Shown here piece after piece: positions 27,917 through 37,559 of a DNA stretch of 64,000 nt (position 1 is its first letter; each line of letters starts with the position of its first letter). Location: positions 1,426,001 to 1,490,000 of the forward strand of contig NZ_CP142675.1 in the NCBI RefSeq assembly GCF_036365825.1. Direction: 5' to 3'. Position numbers and translations under genes: made by a program. The notes under the pieces were generated by a model that did not search any database, was not told the DNA's origin, and worked only from the letters and a program-made list of their open reading frames with translations. Source of the DNA: Qipengyuania sp. HL-TH1 (GTDB lineage: Bacteria; Pseudomonadota; Alphaproteobacteria; Sphingomonadales; Sphingomonadaceae).

Positions 27917-30090
27917 AGTTTTTCGTTGTCCGAGCTCTGGCCATAGCCATAGCCATAGCCGTAGCCATATTCCGAACCGTAGCCGTATTCGGAATTGCGT
28001 TCGTCGACCTTGGTAAGGATACCGCCCAGGATCCGACCACCCATGGACCGCATGCGCTCGATCGCGCTCGACAGTTGGCGAACACCGGCACGGTTTGCCT
28101 CGATGATATATACGATGCCTTCGACCTGGCTTCCCAGAACCGGAGCGTCCGCGATCCCGAGGACCGGCGGGGCATCGATCACTACGAAATCGTAGGCACT
28201 ACGCAGTTGCGTCAGCAACTCGCCGATCCTGGGGCCCGCGATGAGCTGACCGGGATTGGGCGGAATCGCGCCAACGCTCAGGATGTCGAAATTGGGGCCA
28301 ACGTCCCGCTGGATCAAAGTGCCAAGAGCATCCTGGCCGGTCAGGAACTCGACCACCCCACGCTCGTTCGGCACGCCCAGCCTCTTGGCCACCGACGGAT
28401 TGCGAAGGTCCAAGTCGACCAAGATGGTCTTGCGGCCACTGCGCGCAAGCCGGTGGGCCAGCGCATAAGACGAACTGGTCTTACCTTCACTGGGCACTGT
28501 ACTCGTAAGCATCAGGGTTTTCGGGAAACCTTCGGAAGTCGACATATCAAGCAGCACGCCGGCCGACAGATAGGCTTCCGAAATGGCACTCTTGGCGTCG
28601 GCAAGCTCGTCCAGGGGGTCTTCCGCATCGGTTTTCGGAATGACACCCAGCAGGGCGATGTTCAGCTTCTGCCTCACATCCTGAGGATCCCGGACGCTGC
28701 GATCCATCTCTTCGCGAGCGAACAGGACTGCACCCGAAACGCCGATACCCAGCAGAAAGCCTAGTGCAAGGTTGAGCGGCAGATTCGGACTGGAAGGTTC
28801 GCGAGGGATACGCGGCGGATCGACAAGCTGCACATTGCTCGCTGCAGCCCCTGCAACACCGATCTCCTTATAGCGCTGAAGCAGGCTGTTGTAGAGTTCG
28901 CGGTTGGTGTCGACGTCGCGCTTCAATATGTTGTACTGAACAGTGGCGCGCTGTTCATCGTTATAGATGGAGCGCAGCCCTTCGACTTGGGCCTGCAAAG
29001 CTTGCTCGCGCTGTTGCGCCTGCATCAAGTTGCGCCGCAAGTCGGCCTGCCCGGTACCGAGCGCATCGGCGATCGAACGATCGAGCTCAGCAATCTCGTT
29101 GGTCAGCGCCTCGACCCGGGGGTAACCAGGCTCGAATTGCGTCAGAAGGTTGGCCTTCTGCGCTGCAAGCTCCGCACGCTTGGCACGCAGCGTGTTCGCC
29201 ACAGTGTTACCTTGCTGTTGAACACCGGCCTGCAAGGCACTTTCCGCAGCAATGCGATCGGCACGCGCGCTGTTCAACGCGTCGTTCATGCTCGCCAGGT
29301 CGGACGCCTTGAGCGTACGATCATTCCCGGTGGTCGCTTCACTGTTCGAGAGCGATACGATTCCGCTCTGCGAAGAATAGGTAACGAAGGATCGCTCGGA
29401 ATCTTCCAGGCGCGAGCGCAATTCTGCGAGCTGCTGCTCGAGAAATCTGCGTGCATCGTCGGTGGCGGCAAACCTCCGCTCCATCGAAGCCGCAACGAAC
29501 TCGCTGATCCAGGTCGAAGCGATTCTCCGCGACAGTTCCGGAGACGGGCTCGTGAAGGACACATCGGCAAGGCTCGACCCGACGACCGGTTCGATGGAAA
29601 TAAGTTCAAGGAGGAGCAGCGAAGTCCGCTCCATGGCGAGCCGCTGGTTGCCGGACCGGATTTCTCCATCGTCCGGGATATTGAACGCGTCGATGAAAGC
29701 CTCGTCGGCCGGCAGGTTCAGCTTACGCGCGACGCGTTCGGCCAGGGCCTCGCTTTCGAGAAGCGCGTACTGTGTACGATAGAACTCGTCGTAATTGAGT
29801 CCGTCCCCCGCAGGCTCGACTCCTTCGACGTCCGATACGTTCGCTTCGATCCTGTTGATCTGGATACGCGCGGTCGAGGTATATTGCGGCGTTGCGAGCA
29901 GAGTCAGCACCAGCGCTATGGCGACCGCAGCGATTATGATCGCACCGACTATCAGTCGGTTCGTCCAGAAAACCCGCCAGATGTAGTGGAAGATCGAGGG
30001 TTTCTCCGGCCCATTGCCGGGGCCTTCAAACTCGGCCGCCTCATACGGTCCCGATGATGCTGCAGTCGCCATATTATCCTGGGTTGTCAC
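27913..30090 (-). CDS. Wzc-type polysaccharide co-polymerase and tyrosine autokinase
   Basis: The 725-residue protein has an N-terminal Wzz domain with a first membrane helix (about residues 45-67), a long periplasmic coiled-coil region (about 190-410), a second helix near residue 445, and a cytoplasmic BY-kinase domain. Kinase motifs are Walker A TSTVPSEGKTSSS, Walker A' ILVDLDLRNPS and Walker B FVVIDAPPV. The tail is a Tyr cluster with alternating Tyr-Gly. Such proteins control chain length and export with a Wza-type channel, whose gene lies 34 bases upstream. Confidence 0.95.
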   Translation of the reverse strand: MTTQDNMATAASSGPYEAAEFEGPGNGPEKPSIFHYIWRVFWTNRLIVGAIIIAAVAIALVLTLLATPQYTSTARIQINRIEANVSDVEGVEPAGDGLNYDEFYRTQYALLESEALAERVARKLNLPADEAFIDAFNIPDDGEIRSGNQRLAMERTSLLLLELISIEPVVGSSLADVSFTSPSPELSRRIASTWISEFVAASMERRFAATDDARRFLEQQLAELRSRLEDSERSFVTYSSQSGIVSLSNSEATTGNDRTLKASDLASMNDALNSARADRIAAESALQAGVQQQGNTVANTLRAKRAELAAQKANLLTQFEPGYPRVEALTNEIAELDRSIADALGTGQADLRRNLMQAQQREQALQAQVEGLRSIYNDEQRATVQYNILKRDVDTNRELYNSLLQRYKEIGVAGAAASNVQLVDPPRIPREPSSPNLPLNLALGFLLGIGVSGAVLFAREEMDRSVRDPQDVRQKLNIALLGVIPKTDAEDPLDELADAKSAISEAYLSAGVLLDMSTSEGFPKTLMLTSTVPSEGKTSSSYALAHRLARSGRKTILVDLDLRNPSVAKRLGVPNERGVVEFLTGQDALGTLIQRDVGPNFDILSVGAIPPNPGQLIAGPRIGELLTQLRSAYDFVVIDAPPVLGIADAPVLGSQVEGIVYIIEANRAGVRQLSSAIERMRSMGGRILGGILTKVDERNSEYGYGSEYGYGYGYGYGQSSDNEKL
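27941..27970 (-). repeat. Tandem hexamer repeat encoding Tyr-Gly tail
   Basis: Five units of six bases (GCCATA four times, GCCGTA once) lie at the 3' end of the kinase gene. On the coding strand they give TATGGC, Tyr-Gly. Related units continue up to about 27995. In-frame slippage would change the number of autophosphorylated tyrosines without breaking the protein. Confidence 0.9.
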
Positions 30091-30124
30091 CTGAACCTAC
30101 TTTCGAAATGTTGGCTTGCCGCGA

Positions 30125-30838
30125 TCAAGCGGTGCGGGAAAGCAAGACGAGCGGAGTGGTCAGCAAGTTGGTAACGCCCTGGATCGTGTCCAGGAATCGC
30201 CGGGTCTGGGATTCGTCAACCACCACCCTATCGCCCGGATAGACGCTTGGATCGGCGTAGTTTCCGCGCCTGATCGCCCTCACATCATATAGCCCGACAT
30301 ACTTCTGACCACTTACCTCGCGGAAAACGATCACGGTCGTGACCCTCGCAAAGTCGTTCTCACCGCCAGCAACAGCGATCGCCTGGGTCAGTGTCTGGTC
30401 GCGATAAACCGGATATATTCCGGGACGCCTGACCTGCCCATCGAGCGTTATCGCGTTGCTCGTCGATTCAACCAGGTTCACGACCACGTCGGGATCCCTG
30501 AGATAGTTCTGTCGCATCCTCTCCTCGAGGATGTCCGCCAGTTCGACCGGAGTAAGGCCGGTTGCCTTCACGGCGCCTGCCAGCGGAACCGAGAGGAAAC
30601 CCTGTGCATCCACGGACAACTGGCGAGTCAAATCGGGCATCCCGACGACCTCTACTTCGACCTTGTCGAGCGGTCCCAAAGCATAGAGAAAGCTGCCGTC
30701 GGCGCCGACCATCTCGGGCTGAGGCATCGCGCCCGCCTGGACGTACTCCACCGTAGGGGCGAGCCCCAACTCCGGAGGGCCGCTCGAGCACCCTGTCACG
30801 GCGAAAACCGCCGCAGCCAAAACAAATTTCGGATTCAT
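30125..30838 (-). CDS. Wza-type polysaccharide export lipoprotein
   Basis: The 237-residue protein has a lipoprotein signal (MNPKFVLAAAVFAVTGCSSG, lipobox VTGC), so it is lipidated and placed in the outer membrane. It continues with the polysaccharide export (Poly_export) domain (YALGPLDKVEVEVVGMPDL, LSVDAQGFLSVPLAG) and a SLBB-type domain (ITLDGQVRRPGIYPV). AGGA lies 5 bases before the ATG at 30838. It forms the export channel that works with the Wzc-type protein encoded just downstream. Confidence 0.93.
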   Translation of the reverse strand: MNPKFVLAAAVFAVTGCSSGPPELGLAPTVEYVQAGAMPQPEMVGADGSFLYALGPLDKVEVEVVGMPDLTRQLSVDAQGFLSVPLAGAVKATGLTPVELADILEERMRQNYLRDPDVVVNLVESTSNAITLDGQVRRPGIYPVYRDQTLTQAIAVAGGENDFARVTTVIVFREVSGQKYVGLYDVRAIRRGNYADPSVYPGDRVVVDESQTRRFLDTIQGVTNLLTTPLVLLSRTA

Positions 30839-30893
30839 AAAGGTCCTCAAGTTCATCGAGAAATTGCCCCAGGCAAAAGAGGTCGATCGCGCC

Positions 30894-32375
30894 CTACCCA
30901 ATTTTCCGATGCCTTTCGAGATCAATGCTAGAGACCGCCAAAAAGCCGGTCAAGATTGCGAATACCAACTGCCCCAAGGGGGTTCTCGTGGGATAGTCAA
31001 CCAGCCCGGCGATTAGCCACACCCCGAGCGCCCCGCAAAGGTAGACGGACAGGATCCGCGCCTTGCCGTCGCCAGCGCGCCAAAGACGCAGTAGCCGCCG
31101 GACAACCCACACCAGAGCCGCAACGAGCAGAAGCAATCCCGCGAGCCCGGTTTCAATAACATATTGCAGCGGCTCGAAATGCGCCTGGTTTAGATAACTT
31201 GTGCTCAGATTTTCGACGTTCTCGTATCCGTAGAAAACGCTTTCGAACGCGCCAAACCCGATACCCTCGAGCCAATGGTCCCGCATCATCTCGAAAATCT
31301 TGGGCAGGTAGATCCAGCGCAGCTCATCCGCCGGATCGGATTCGAACAAGCGGGTAAGCGCGGTCTGCCGTTCGGTGATGGCCAGATAGCCGAAGACCAT
31401 GGCCAAGGCCGCCAGTACGCTGCCACCCAATCCGGTAATGGCCAGCCTCACGCGCCGACTTGATCCCTGCCATGCACGATTGAGCGCCGGCGCCTGCCAA
31501 AGCATTACCGCACAGACCACGCTTACTGGCGCACACAGCAAGAGGCCTGCCCGTGACCCGGTGACGAACAGCAGCGGATAGATGAGGAACACGAGCGCGA
31601 GACCCGATGCGAGACGGAGGCTGGCTCGCCGGTCGCGCAGGTCGATCCGCGTGATCATGTAGCAAACTGTAAGCAGGAGCCAGTTCAGCAGCACCGCCTG
31701 ATGATTCTTGTTCGCGAACAAGCCGACCGGGTGATGGCCGTGTGTTACGCGGTAGAAGTACAAACTGTCGGCGCCGAGCGCCTGCAAATAGCCAACCACC
31801 ATGCTGAGCACGCCCATCGCCAGTATCGGAGGCAGTATCCAGCGACGCTCTCGGTTCCATAGCAAGCCGACGAAACCCACCGCTACCAGCGGCACGAACA
31901 TCGAAAAGAACGCATTCCAAGTTCGGCTGGGCTCGAGACTGAGCGGACGCCACACGTCTTGCATTCCAAAAAGCTCGTCGAGTTGCGCGACACCTTCCCG
32001 ACCGGGCAGCGAACTCCAGATCACCGGCGGTAAGGGGATGAGTTGCAACAAGGCAATGACCATCAGCGAGCCGATGAACAGCAACGGGAAACGGACCGCT
32101 TTCAATTCGTCGGCCGAAATCCGCCAGACGATATAGATCAAGAACAGGGCAGCCAGCGGTCGCAGCAGCAAAAGCGACAATATGTCGGGCCGCGAACCGC
32201 CGCCGGTCAGACCAACGAGCAGGATGAAGGCGAAGTAGATCGTCAGATGCAAGCGTCGGTCCTGGAAAAACCCGCGGAGTCCCTTTGTTGACGCCGCTTT
32301 TTTCTTGGAGGTCTTTCTTGATCGCCTGCCTGCCGGACGCGATCCGGATCGATCCACGCTGTCGGTCGATGACAT
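30894..32375 (-). CDS. O-antigen ligase/polymerase family membrane protein (Wzy candidate)
   Basis: The 493-residue protein has a Lys/Arg-rich cytoplasmic start and about 11-12 hydrophobic segments. The segment HHPVGLFANKNHQAVLLN sits in the large periplasmic-loop region and is typical of the O-antigen ligase domain. In a cluster with Wzx, Wza and Wzc-type proteins, the likely role is Wzy-type polymerisation of repeat units on the periplasmic side. It lies 55 bases upstream of the Wza-type gene and would be co-transcribed. Confidence 0.87.
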   Translation of the reverse strand: MSSTDSVDRSGSRPAGRRSRKTSKKKAASTKGLRGFFQDRRLHLTIYFAFILLVGLTGGGSRPDILSLLLLRPLAALFLIYIVWRISADELKAVRFPLLFIGSLMVIALLQLIPLPPVIWSSLPGREGVAQLDELFGMQDVWRPLSLEPSRTWNAFFSMFVPLVAVGFVGLLWNRERRWILPPILAMGVLSMVVGYLQALGADSLYFYRVTHGHHPVGLFANKNHQAVLLNWLLLTVCYMITRIDLRDRRASLRLASGLALVFLIYPLLFVTGSRAGLLLCAPVSVVCAVMLWQAPALNRAWQGSSRRVRLAITGLGGSVLAALAMVFGYLAITERQTALTRLFESDPADELRWIYLPKIFEMMRDHWLEGIGFGAFESVFYGYENVENLSTSYLNQAHFEPLQYVIETGLAGLLLLVAALVWVVRRLLRLWRAGDGKARILSVYLCGALGVWLIAGLVDYPTRTPLGQLVFAILTGFLAVSSIDLERHRKIG

Positions 32376-32762
32376 GATCTTTGCTTCCCGTTCCGTTCTA
32401 CGTCAGCCCATCCCGTGCGCGACGATGATGCGCCTGTAGGACACATCGGGCTGAAATCGCAACTCGATTACACCACCAAACGTTTGCTTTTACACTATCA
32501 GAACCGCTCCCCCGCGGCGGCGACACGCCGATCGGTCGACGTTAACTTAAATATCCCGCCACGGCGGCCGGGCGCCTTGCGCCGTTTCCTTAGCGTTCAT
32601 GCCTGTGAGGTTTTGGGCATGATAATCTCCGAGGCCGACGCAAATCGTTTTTATCATCCAGCTCAGATCTGCACCTGTCGTGTCGTCCCGAGGCGGCAAC
32701 GCAGCGAATATTCCGTCCACTGCAACAGCCCGTTTGTGGGCCCCGTTCAGGACTTCAGGGTC
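32376..32762. other. 387-base non-coding gap, probable promoter region
   Basis: The gap separates the sulfotransferase gene at 32763 and the Wzy-candidate gene ending at 32375, both on the - strand. The stretch is less GC-rich than its neighbours, with runs such as GTTAACTTAAATAT near 32540, as expected for a promoter. I could not fix a -35/-10 pair. No convincing gene or terminator is seen. Confidence 0.4.
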
Positions 32763-33689
32763 TCAAGTTCGAGCGTAGCCGTAGGCCTCGATGAGATCGC
32801 CCATTTCGGCATCGCATAGCTCGACGAGTTCCGCCGGCATCTCGTCGCGCCAGCCACCCGCCTTGCCTTTTCGCATTGTAGGTGTGGGGCCGGTTCCAAT
32901 GCCCGCCATTTCGTCCACCTTGCTGCCATCGATGCCGCAGAGATCGACAATGCTGCGCAAGGCGTCACGCTTCCTTTCGGCGGTGCCTCCGCCTCGTTGC
33001 CCAACCAAATCCTCGAAACGGACCGCGAGCGTACCCGGACGGTCGAGCCACGGAAGATAGCCTTGCAGGGTCGCCCGCAGGGGACGAATAAACGGGTCGG
33101 CGTCACGGCCGACGATCAGGGAGCGAAGCCGGTCCTTGTCGTTTTCAAGCACCTCGGCAAGGTAGGGATGCAACCGATGCCTGCGCAGCCCCATCGCGTA
33201 GTGCAGGCGCGACAGAACGATGTCACGCGGGTCTCGGGCGATGAAGATACTGCATATCTCTGCCCCCGACAGAATGTCCTCCAGTTCCTTCGACCAGTAG
33301 AGGTGCGCGGAGAACATCTGTCCGGGCCTGACCGTGGAAATAGCGCGCTCGGTCTTGGGAAGGTTCACCATCGGAAATCCGAGATCGTTGCTCGTCCCCG
33401 GCATACCGAGCCGATCGATATCGAGATGAAGGCGGGAATTCTGGAGATCGGCCAGTCGCTCGAGCTCGGCAGTGAGCAAGTGGGTCCCCGCCTTGGGGAT
33501 ACTGTTCACCAAAATCCGCGGCCCCCGACGCCAGACTTGGGCACGAGCATATGCGCGATAGGCAGCAATCAGGGTTTTGCGCAGGCTAGAGCTTTGTACA
33601 AAATGCTTCGACACGGTCAGGGAACACTCCGGAAATTCGGTGCGAGTTACAGGGCCAGCCTGCGTGAAGGCGGTGAATATGGACGTCAT
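32763..33689 (-). CDS. Sulfotransferase-domain protein 1
   Basis: The 308-residue protein shows the PAPS-binding pattern of sulfotransferases: the 5'-phosphosulfate loop ILVNSIPKAGTHLL, the 3'-phosphate motif FIARDPRDIVLSRLHY, and the C-terminal RKGKAGGWRDEM, which resembles the RKGxxGDWKxxF signature of cytosolic sulfotransferases. It most likely sulfates a sugar of the exopolysaccharide or its lipid-linked precursor. It is separated from the other three sulfotransferase genes by the opposite-strand beta-helix gene. Confidence 0.87.
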   Translation of the reverse strand: MTSIFTAFTQAGPVTRTEFPECSLTVSKHFVQSSSLRKTLIAAYRAYARAQVWRRGPRILVNSIPKAGTHLLTAELERLADLQNSRLHLDIDRLGMPGTSNDLGFPMVNLPKTERAISTVRPGQMFSAHLYWSKELEDILSGAEICSIFIARDPRDIVLSRLHYAMGLRRHRLHPYLAEVLENDKDRLRSLIVGRDADPFIRPLRATLQGYLPWLDRPGTLAVRFEDLVGQRGGGTAERKRDALRSIVDLCGIDGSKVDEMAGIGTGPTPTMRKGKAGGWRDEMPAELVELCDAEMGDLIEAYGYART

Positions 33690-33805
33690 GACAGCGAAGC
33701 AAGGCGGATAATTCAGCTACCGTGCCGGTAAAGCTTCCGTACAGGCGGCCGAGTGCCTAATTCAGGAGACCCACGACCCATCCCGCAACTAAGGAACCCA
33801 ACTTC

Positions 33806-35524
33806 ATGCTTGGTGAAGCAGCCATCAGAACCGGATTTGGTCGTCGCGAAGTTCTAACCGGTTCGCTGGCCGCACTGGCGGTGACCTCCGGAACACTCTT
33901 CCTGGGTAAGCTGGGCATCGGCGGGCAGACTGCCGGTGATCTGACCGATGAGCTTGCGACGGCTCCAGCCGATACGATCGTGACCATCACCAGCGGTCTG
34001 TGGGCCGTATCGCGATCGATCCGCGTAGCGGCCAAGGTGCGGTTCGCGGGCGGGATCCTGCGCCCCGATGACGGGGTGATAATCGACTTCGATCAGGATA
34101 TCGATGCGCCGCCGGGGCAGCATATCTTCGATTTGACGAATGTCCGATGGGTTCGCGGCGTCCAACAGATGGATAGCGCAAAACGGCAACAAACTCTCTG
34201 GGAAACCGGAGGTAATTTCCGCCTGCCTGGCATAGCCTATGCCAGCTGGTTCGGTGCTCAGACCGGCCCCGAACATGACAACACGCTGGCTTTGCAATCG
34301 ATGCTGGATAGCGGTGCGCGCGATGCTGTGCTCGACGGATTCTATCTGCACACGGCCAATTGGGTCGGAGACAATCAGCGTCTCCGCGGCCTTGCCCCCT
34401 TTGGTGAAGGCACACGGTCGGGGCTGAAGACCGTTCCCTACGACCAGAGTTTCATCGAGCTGCTCAACAGGCCGAATCCCAGCTCACCGGCCGAAGACTC
34501 TTTCCGCGGTCTTTCGACCAAATCGGGGATCGAAACCGCTGCTTTCGCTGATTTCGAGTATGACGGATCCGCTCAGGAGCATTTCGATCACAAGACCCGG
34601 TACCGCAACTATTTTGCCGACGAATCCTCGGTTGCGGAAGGCGCAAAGTCTTTTCGCCGCCAGCTGATGCGTCAGGGCGGCATAAACATCGGACAAGGAG
34701 ACAATGACGGCGCCTACCAGGCACCGCGTGTGACAATGATCGAGCGCGTGTACATTCACGACACGGTTCGAAGCGCGATCGTCGCCAACCGCGCGCCCGG
34801 GGTCACCATTCGGGACTGTCGTTTGGCCAATAGCGATGTCGACCATCTCATCTACGCAGATCGCAACCCCGACCTACTCGTCGAAAACGTCACTCTGTCG
34901 GGCTATGCCCACGGGGCAATGGTCGTGATCAGCGGTGGTTCGTTGCGCAATTGTGTTGTTCGAGACCTGTCGGCAAATCCGATCCCCGGTCGCGTCACGG
35001 ACAGCATCGTCTGGCTACGCGCCGACTTGCCCGAACCTACGGAGGTTACCAATCTGGTCATTTCCGGCGCATTGGAGAAGCTGGGTAATGAGGATGTCCA
35101 AGCAAAGGTTTTCAAACTGGCCGGCAAGCGAGCCGCCACGATACGCGGGCTCAAGATAACGCATACCGGTTCTCCCACCGCCTCCTTTACCGTGTTCGGG
35201 ACACAAAAGAGCGCTAGCGCAATCCAGCTTGATGGACTGGTGGCACGAGACATGCCTGCCGGCGCGACCTTGTGGAACACGCCCTTCAACGTCAGCGACA
35301 TCGCGATGCATAACATCGATTGGACGTGGAACGAGGAGACCCGGACAGCGCCGTATCTGATGCGTTTCGGCAGTCTGGTGGGTGCCGATTTCAACAACAT
35401 CACACTTAACGGCGCCAGTCTCGAAACCCTTAGCTATGTCGAGAGAAGAGCCCGCAAAATCGATACAGCGGCAATCAGGGCGAGCCACACAATCGGGCGG
35501 ATGGTCGATGCTCCGGGTTTGTGA
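33806..35524 (+). CDS. Beta-helix protein with Tat-like leader
   Basis: This is the only + strand gene inside the cluster. The 572-residue protein starts with a twin-Arg leader (GRREVLTGSLAALAVTSG), so it may be exported folded. The body has a domain start like pectin-lyase-fold proteins (WFGAQTGPEHDNTLALQSML) and repeated short beta-strand segments (VTMIERVYIHDT, VTIRDCRLANSD, LLVENVTLSGYA, FNNITLNGASLE) of a right-handed parallel beta-helix. It could be a polysaccharide lyase, epimerase or binding protein for the polymer. AAGGA precedes the ATG. No catalytic residues can be assigned. Confidence 0.8.
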   Translation: MLGEAAIRTGFGRREVLTGSLAALAVTSGTLFLGKLGIGGQTAGDLTDELATAPADTIVTITSGLWAVSRSIRVAAKVRFAGGILRPDDGVIIDFDQDIDAPPGQHIFDLTNVRWVRGVQQMDSAKRQQTLWETGGNFRLPGIAYASWFGAQTGPEHDNTLALQSMLDSGARDAVLDGFYLHTANWVGDNQRLRGLAPFGEGTRSGLKTVPYDQSFIELLNRPNPSSPAEDSFRGLSTKSGIETAAFADFEYDGSAQEHFDHKTRYRNYFADESSVAEGAKSFRRQLMRQGGINIGQGDNDGAYQAPRVTMIERVYIHDTVRSAIVANRAPGVTIRDCRLANSDVDHLIYADRNPDLLVENVTLSGYAHGAMVVISGGSLRNCVVRDLSANPIPGRVTDSIVWLRADLPEPTEVTNLVISGALEKLGNEDVQAKVFKLAGKRAATIRGLKITHTGSPTASFTVFGTQKSASAIQLDGLVARDMPAGATLWNTPFNVSDIAMHNIDWTWNEETRTAPYLMRFGSLVGADFNNITLNGASLETLSYVERRARKIDTAAIRASHTIGRMVDAPGL

Positions 35525-35602
35525 TCCAGCTGCTCCAACAGACTGACCCGCCGAGACAGATCATAGCTCCAGCTTACAGCGGAGGAGAGTTACCCGGCCG
35601 GC

Positions 35603-36580
35603 TTAAGAGGGATCAGCCCGTTTACCGGAAAGGGCATAATCAGGTGCGGGAATGAAGAACCGCCGCGCCAATGCGCCGGGCCAGGCGAACAGCCACGCTG
35701 CCGCGCGGTAATACCACGGGGCCTTGCGACGCCCCTTGGTACGCGGATCGAAGGTGATACGGCCTTCGTGTTTGAATTCGTTGCCGCCTATCACGTGCTC
35801 GATCGCAAAGTACCGGCCGTTCCTGATCGTGTCGACGAGGACGGAAAGGTCGATGTCAAGAAAGGCACCGATGCGCTCGAGCTCGCGCACGGGATTTGCA
35901 GAGAAATCGTCATGCGACAGATGGAGCACCCGGTCCGGATAGGCCCGGGCAGTCAGGATCGCGGCTATCATTCCTACCGACCAGCCCAATGCGATGACCA
36001 TCAGAAACGGAAACGTCATCAGGCCGGGTCGATAGAGCCGCTTCATGAATTTAACGGGGCTTCCAGCACCCAGACGATAGTAATGCGACGTGATGGTGAT
36101 GTCCGGCTCGCGGTAGATATGAATGACTTTCGCCGAAGGATCCGAGCGCAACATCATCAGGCCGCGGGTATATTCCTTGTGGCTGTCGACGAAGGCCGGC
36201 ACGTCGAAAACGTCGGCAATCGTGTCGTTCAGGTCGCGCGTTGCCTGCGCATAGAATGACCATTTGTCGTCCGGCACCTCCGGCTTGCTACGCAATGCAG
36301 AGCCGAACTGGCGGATATCCGTCAATTCATAAAGCTTGGGAATGTCTTCTTCCAGGTCGCGACCAGTGCGAACGCGGTATGCGGTAAAGACCTGCGACCA
36401 TTGCGGGCACTCGCGAATTTTCGCGCCACACGAGCATTCCTCATGGGGGCCACGCGCAAGCGCATCGAGGACCTCGCCGCACCCCTGTATCTGGGGGTGG
36501 CCATTGAGAATTACGGTCAGGATCGTCGAACCGGAATGGGCGCGTCCGGCGATGTAGATCGGCGTGACACCATCAGCCAT
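35603..36580 (-). CDS. Sulfotransferase-family protein 2
   Basis: The 325-residue protein opens with YIAGRAHSGSTIL, the phosphosulfate-binding loop, and has VIHIYREPDITITSHYYR as the second cofactor motif. A Cys cluster (ECSCGAKIRECPQW, about residues 47-60) is an unusual addition that might bind a metal or form disulfides. A hydrophobic stretch near residue 200 (FPFLMVIALGWSVGMIAAIL) suggests contact with the membrane. The ATG at 36580 overlaps the stop of the next sulfotransferase gene by 8 bases, so the two are coupled. Confidence 0.8.
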   Translation of the reverse strand: MADGVTPIYIAGRAHSGSTILTVILNGHPQIQGCGEVLDALARGPHEECSCGAKIRECPQWSQVFTAYRVRTGRDLEEDIPKLYELTDIRQFGSALRSKPEVPDDKWSFYAQATRDLNDTIADVFDVPAFVDSHKEYTRGLMMLRSDPSAKVIHIYREPDITITSHYYRLGAGSPVKFMKRLYRPGLMTFPFLMVIALGWSVGMIAAILTARAYPDRVLHLSHDDFSANPVRELERIGAFLDIDLSVLVDTIRNGRYFAIEHVIGGNEFKHEGRITFDPRTKGRRKAPWYYRAAAWLFAWPGALARRFFIPAPDYALSGKRADPS

Positions 36581-37559
36581 GCGTTTCACCCTCCGCCCCG
36601 CTTTGCGCCTTGCCCCAATGCGAGATATCGAAGTCCACCATCTCGGCAAGTTTCGCGAGATCCCCGGCATAATATTGGGACAGCTCCTGTCGGACGGACT
36701 GTGTCATCGGCTCCGGACGTTCACCATAACGGTCAAGGGAAGTCGTAACCCCTCTCCGCACTTTGGTGCGAAGTCCGCGCGGCAGGATAGGCTTGATCAG
36801 CGTTTTGATGGCTCCCGGACGATTGAAGGAATTGCGAATCCCCTCGATCACGGGATTGGCATGGCGCACCGTTACGTTCTCCTGCCGTCCGGCATTCACG
36901 GTCTGCCGGGAAACCTCGAGAAAATCGCACATCGTATCAAAAACGCCCTGCCCATCGTCCTTCAGCTTGTCGAAGCTCAGGAGCAGGACGTTCTCCCGCC
37001 CGAAGCGGTCGAGGTATCGCTCGACATGCCGAGAGAAAAGACCCGAATAGAGATAACGCCATCCATAGATGAAATGGTCGCGCTTACCTGCCAGTTCCTC
37101 AGCGATGGCCTGCTCGAAACTGGCCGCCGATTCCCGCCCGCGCGATGAATTGTAACCCCAGGCCGAGTAAGCACGCGGCACAGGATCACGCAAAGCAATG
37201 ATGATTTTCGCGCCGGGTACCGTGGCCTTGATGCGATCTGCTGCGTGCGGCGACGGCAGATAGGGTGTCGAGGCTTCTCCGCGTTGCTGCGCCCGTTGCG
37301 CTTCCGCACTGGAAAACAGCGCGGCATAGTCATCGGCGTTGAATACGCCCAGATCGACTTCGGACAGCGGCTGAATGCGACCGTGCTTGTCGGGCCGATA
37401 AAGCGTTTGCCATCGCTCTGGATCATCGAAGCCCCGAATGAAATATCCGGGTTCCTTCGGATCCGACATGAAGACCTGCTCGTGCCGCGCAAGCATCGCA
37501 TGCAAGCTCGTGGTCCCGGCCTTCTGGGCACCAACAATAAAGAACGTCGGAGACATCAT
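36573..37559 (-). CDS. Sulfotransferase-family protein 3 (NodH/heparan type)
   Basis: The 328-residue protein starts with FFIVGAQKAGTTSL (phosphosulfate loop) and carries IIIALRDPVPRAYSAWGY (3'-phosphate motif). This is the pattern of carbohydrate sulfotransferases such as NodH and heparan-sulfate N-sulfotransferases. The start codon overlaps the flippase stop (ATGA), and its end overlaps the start of sulfotransferase 2. Carbohydrate as acceptor is therefore the most likely reading for this protein. Confidence 0.88.
   Translation of the reverse strand: MMSPTFFIVGAQKAGTTSLHAMLARHEQVFMSDPKEPGYFIRGFDDPERWQTLYRPDKHGRIQPLSEVDLGVFNADDYAALFSSAEAQRAQQRGEASTPYLPSPHAADRIKATVPGAKIIIALRDPVPRAYSAWGYNSSRGRESAASFEQAIAEELAGKRDHFIYGWRYLYSGLFSRHVERYLDRFGRENVLLLSFDKLKDDGQGVFDTMCDFLEVSRQTVNAGRQENVTVRHANPVIEGIRNSFNRPGAIKTLIKPILPRGLRTKVRRGVTTSLDRYGERPEPMTQSVRQELSQYYAGDLAKLAEMVDFDISHWGKAQSGAEGETHG

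Noticed and set aside
32415..32819. A 134-codon frame on the + strand in the gap before sulfotransferase 1
   Set aside because: It ends inside the sulfotransferase gene on the opposite strand, has no clear ribosome site and no recognisable feature.
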